From an uncultured bacterium (GTDB taxonomy: Bacteria; Bacteroidota; Bacteroidia; Bacteroidales; Bacteroidaceae), in NCBI GenBank assembly GCA_945829115.1, contig CALZTP010000022.1, positions 1 through 32,642 on the forward strand: 32,642 nt of DNA. The letters run 5' to 3'. Under the pieces are notes generated by a model. It saw only the letters and a list, made by a program, of their open reading frames with translations, ran no database searches and was not told the origin of the DNA. Within the stretch, counting starts at the first letter, position 1. Each line of letters starts with the position of its first letter. Position numbers and translations under genes: made by a program. This document shows positions 30,873-32,642 of the stretch, piece after piece.

Positions 30873-30949
30873 AAAAGTAAGGTGTTAAGGTGTTAAGGTT
30901 TCACATTGTTTTACATGCAGCACCTTACCACCTTAAAACCTTAACTTTT
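30873..30949. repeat. Large imperfect hairpin of AAGGTGTTAAGG repeats
   Basis: Arm 30873-30899 (AAAAGTAAGGTGTTAAGGTG and on) pairs with 30922-30949 over about 27 positions with a few mismatches; the loop is about 22 bases. The arms are built from a short repeat (TTAAGGTG, AACCTTAAC) similar to the AAAAGGTT copies at 4310. It is not followed by a T-run. Confidence 0.65.
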
Positions 30950-30982
30950 TAACTTTCTCAGTCTTTCACGTAAATAATATTT

Positions 30983-31004
30983 GGGTTGCTTTGCAACCCT
31001 TTTT
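30983..31004 (+). terminator. Intrinsic terminator
   Basis: GGGTTGC (30983-30989), loop TTT, GCAACCC (30993-30999), then TTTTT. No gene is recognisable immediately upstream; it may be a second stop for the serA transcript or the remnant of a lost gene. Confidence 0.75.
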
Positions 31005-31571
31005 AGGCAGTCTGATTTTGGTTCTCACGCTTCTTCTCGCACATGTACGTGTACGCAGGTTATAAGTAACCGATATACTGAGTATATATGATTCATATAT
31101 TTTAGCGGAGAACAATATGACGAATATATACTCAGCATACGAGCAAACACTATCGCAGAGCAGCAAGATTCAATGACCAGTCTCTTTGACTATATAGGGA
31201 AATGTGAGTTGTTAAAACAACAAAGAGTGCTTTAAATTAAATGAAAAATTGTGTGCGACAAAATAGTTATCGTAAAGCGGAAATAATGACCATGTAGGAA
31301 TTGAGAAAAATAAGTTTGAAATCTAATCTCACTAACTGAATATTCATCTCGAAATATATGGATTTTAGACGAGATATGAGCAGGAAAATTTTACGTAATA
31401 ACAATCTGTAAACGATGTGATAATTTCTCCCATTTGAAATAATAGTTAAATAAAAATTGACGAATACACAATAAAACCACCTCAAAAACGCACACAAATT
31501 GACGAAATAACAATATAAAAGGTAAATAAATGTTAAAACAATGATTTTTACGAAAAATAATCTCGAAAAAA
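31005..31571. other. Gene-less AT-rich stretch with one long hairpin
   Basis: I cannot support a gene here. An inverted repeat, ATACTGAGTATATAT (31075-31089) and ATATATACTCAGCAT (31124-31138), has one mismatch. From 31092 to about 31237 one frame is open for 47 codons and reads like protein (FIYFSGEQYDEYILSI, then MTSLFDYIGKC near the end), but it lacks a start codon before the middle, so it may be a remnant. From 31240 on the DNA is very AT-rich. Confidence 0.45.
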
Positions 31572-31603
31572 TTTGCGGGTTTCACAAGTAGTTAGTAATT
31601 TTG
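31572..31603 (+). promoter_or_regulatory. Promoter of the small peptide gene
   Basis: TTTG at 31572-31575 and TAATTTTG at 31596-31603, 20 bases apart, both exact matches to the Bacteroidetes boxes. The leader to the start codon is about 118 bases. Confidence 0.72.
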
Positions 31604-31728
31604 CATCAGAAATCAGAACAACGGTCACGATTGCTTCTGAAATCGAAAGAAAAAACGAATCAAAAATCAAATAAAAAAGACAACAAAAAATCACGGTCGC
31701 AAGACTTGACAAAACATCAAAAAACGAT

Positions 31729-31935
31729 ATGAAAAAGCAGTACACAAAACCAACAATCCTCGTTATCGAGATGGAAGCTTCAGAGCTGATGATGACATCG
31801 GCAGCTGCTTTCACCACAGGTAACGGCATCGTAGGTGGTGTGTCTGACGATTGGTCTGATCTTGATGGCGACTTTGCAAGTGCTCAGGAGTCTGACCCTT
31901 GGCAGAACGGTCTATGGGATGAGTCAGCATGGTAA
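31729..31935 (+). CDS. Small 68-residue protein, YTKPTxxVIE-type leader
   Basis: A short protein opening MKKQYTKPTILVIEMEASEL followed by MMTS, then a Gly/Ala stretch (AAAFTTGNGIVGG) and an acidic, Trp-rich end (DDWSDLDGDF, DPWQNGLWDESAW). Prevotella genomes encode many short ORFs with the same opening (K-x-Y-x-K-P-x3-V-x-E) and a variable D/W-rich end; their function is not known to me. The two-part layout, constant leader and variable tail, resembles peptide precursors, but there is no modification enzyme or exporter in this window. A full promoter precedes it and the hairpin at 32172 could end its transcript. Confidence 0.7.
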   Translation: MKKQYTKPTILVIEMEASELMMTSAAAFTTGNGIVGGVSDDWSDLDGDFASAQESDPWQNGLWDESAW

Positions 31936-32171
31936 AATCTCTCCATGAAACCGTTTTGCAGCCTCACAAGAGTTGTTGTTTTCAACGATTGAGATTCTCT
32001 ACATTTGTAAACGTAAGGTTTTCATTTAATTTTTTCATCATAGATATTTGTGTATAAACGAAGTATTTTTTAATTAGTTGAGTTTGCTCCAATAGAGTTT
32101 GGTTGAAAGGAAAAAAAGGTTTAGTTTTTCAGAGATAAGGAAACAATGGTATTTGAAACACCCCGAAACGT

Positions 32172-32210
32172 AAGAGGTCGTGAAGAATAAACTTCACGAC
32201 CTCTTGTTTT
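32172..32210 (+). terminator. Strong terminator hairpin directly before the intron
   Basis: AAGAGGTCGTGAAG (32172-32185) and CTTCACGACCTCTT (32192-32205) are exact complements over 14 bp with a 6-base loop, followed by GTTTT. It probably ends the transcript of the small peptide gene. 31936-32171 between them holds no recognisable gene. Confidence 0.88.
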
Positions 32211-32642
32211 GTGTGTCGGGCATGACACTAACCTAGCTGGTTCAACCCCAGCCGCAGGTATTTACCGCCGAGCGAAGCGAACGGCAAGTCGTTGTCAGTA
32301 ATGTCAAGGATGGAGGAAGCCATGTAGCGAGACTCTCGAGCCTACGGACAGAAACTTGGTATAAGGCTAAATGGGAAAGGATAAGACTGCATGACAAGTC
32401 GAAGTCCGAATGGTAAACGTATCCCCAAGACAGTAAACCAAGAGGTTGTGGAGTCAGAAGGTTAGTGCCTTACCCCGAGAGGCCCATCCAGCGTGGTGAC
32501 ACGTGCGATAAAAAGCTCATGGGTGGGAGTCAGCTGAGCCCATAGTAGGTGACTTACCAATCACCGAAGGGGTTAATGTATATATAGTAAAGAATCACGC
32601 ATACCGCCCCCTATACAGATAAGCATAATTGCCAGTGTTTTA
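32211..32642 (+). mobile_element. Group II intron, IIC-like, 5' portion
   Basis: The sequence GTGTGTCGGGCATGACAC fits the group II 5' splice-site consensus (GUGYG) and the opening of class C introns. Further blocks agree with IIC domain I as I remember it: GACTGCATGACAAGTCGAAG near 32385, CCCGAGAGGCCCATCC near 32475 and GGGAGTCAGCTGAGCCCATA near 32525. The position directly after a terminator hairpin is the known target preference of IIC introns. The sequence upstream of any reverse transcriptase is present, but the open reading frame, domains V-VI and the 3' end lie beyond the window, so activity cannot be judged. Confidence 0.8.

Noticed and set aside
32146..32190. 14-codon ORF (MVFETPRNVRGREE) ending in the terminator loop
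   Set aside because: Has an AAGG before the ATG but is too short to support; its stop in the loop can be chance.

Overview
The window looks like a Bacteroidales chromosome, most likely Prevotella or a close relative. Promoters before many genes match the Bacteroidetes form (TTTG, about 20 bases, then TAnnTTTG). The gene set also fits: a GH133-GT4-GH57 glycogen operon, a DUF1460 amidase, a BadF-type kinase, and serC-serA without an ACT domain. No tRNA, rRNA or CRISPR array was seen.

Region by region. (1) 1-5700 is an accessory region. After an unrecognised, probably 5'-cut gene comes a phage- or plasmid-like cassette. A promoter and strong 5' hairpin lead into a small ORF, a DUF3127-like (ssDNA-binding-like) protein, a 190-base structured inverted-repeat element, an unknown protein, a DUF3987 protein and a CHC2/TOPRIM primase. 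It continues with a DUF5675 protein, a two-membrane-segment protein and an M15 peptidase. There is no integrase, capsid or terminase gene. (2) 5700-6069 is gene-less and holds nested inverted repeats. (3) 6070-13310 carries a secreted GH65-like glycosidase (minus strand), then a divergent plus-strand run: a stand-alone ribonucleotide-reductase C-terminal-like domain, folB, a secreted cell-wall amidase with a repeat linker, an MCE/MlaD-type protein and dnaA. (4) 13311-18889 has an AT-rich intergenic region with a clear promoter, then the three-gene glycogen operon. Its GH57 member appears to have lost the catalytic nucleophile and carries a coiled coil and a lysine/alanine-rich tail. (5) 19147-22841 holds a secreted cardiolipin-synthase-like phospholipase D protein (minus), a BadF-type kinase whose stop codon lies in a 13-copy 20-bp minisatellite, and a DUF1460 amidase with a low-complexity insertion. 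(6) 23031-30759 is core: gyrA (Phe at the quinolone-determining Ser position), two related TPR proteins, serC and serA. (7) 30760-32642 is mostly non-coding: terminators, large hairpins, a 68-residue peptide gene of unknown role, and the 5' part of a group IIC-like intron placed just after a terminator hairpin. The intron's reverse transcriptase and 3' end lie outside the window.

Working together: the glycogen genes probably act as one transcript in storage polysaccharide turnover; serC and serA give two of the three steps of serine synthesis; the amidase, MlaD-like, DUF1460 and phospholipase D proteins all act on the envelope. The strongest candidates for something undescribed are the apparently dead GH57 with a histone-like tail, the compact replication-plus-lysis cassette with its embedded structured element, and the minisatellite that runs through a stop codon. 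All homology statements come from recognising motifs by eye; no database search was run.
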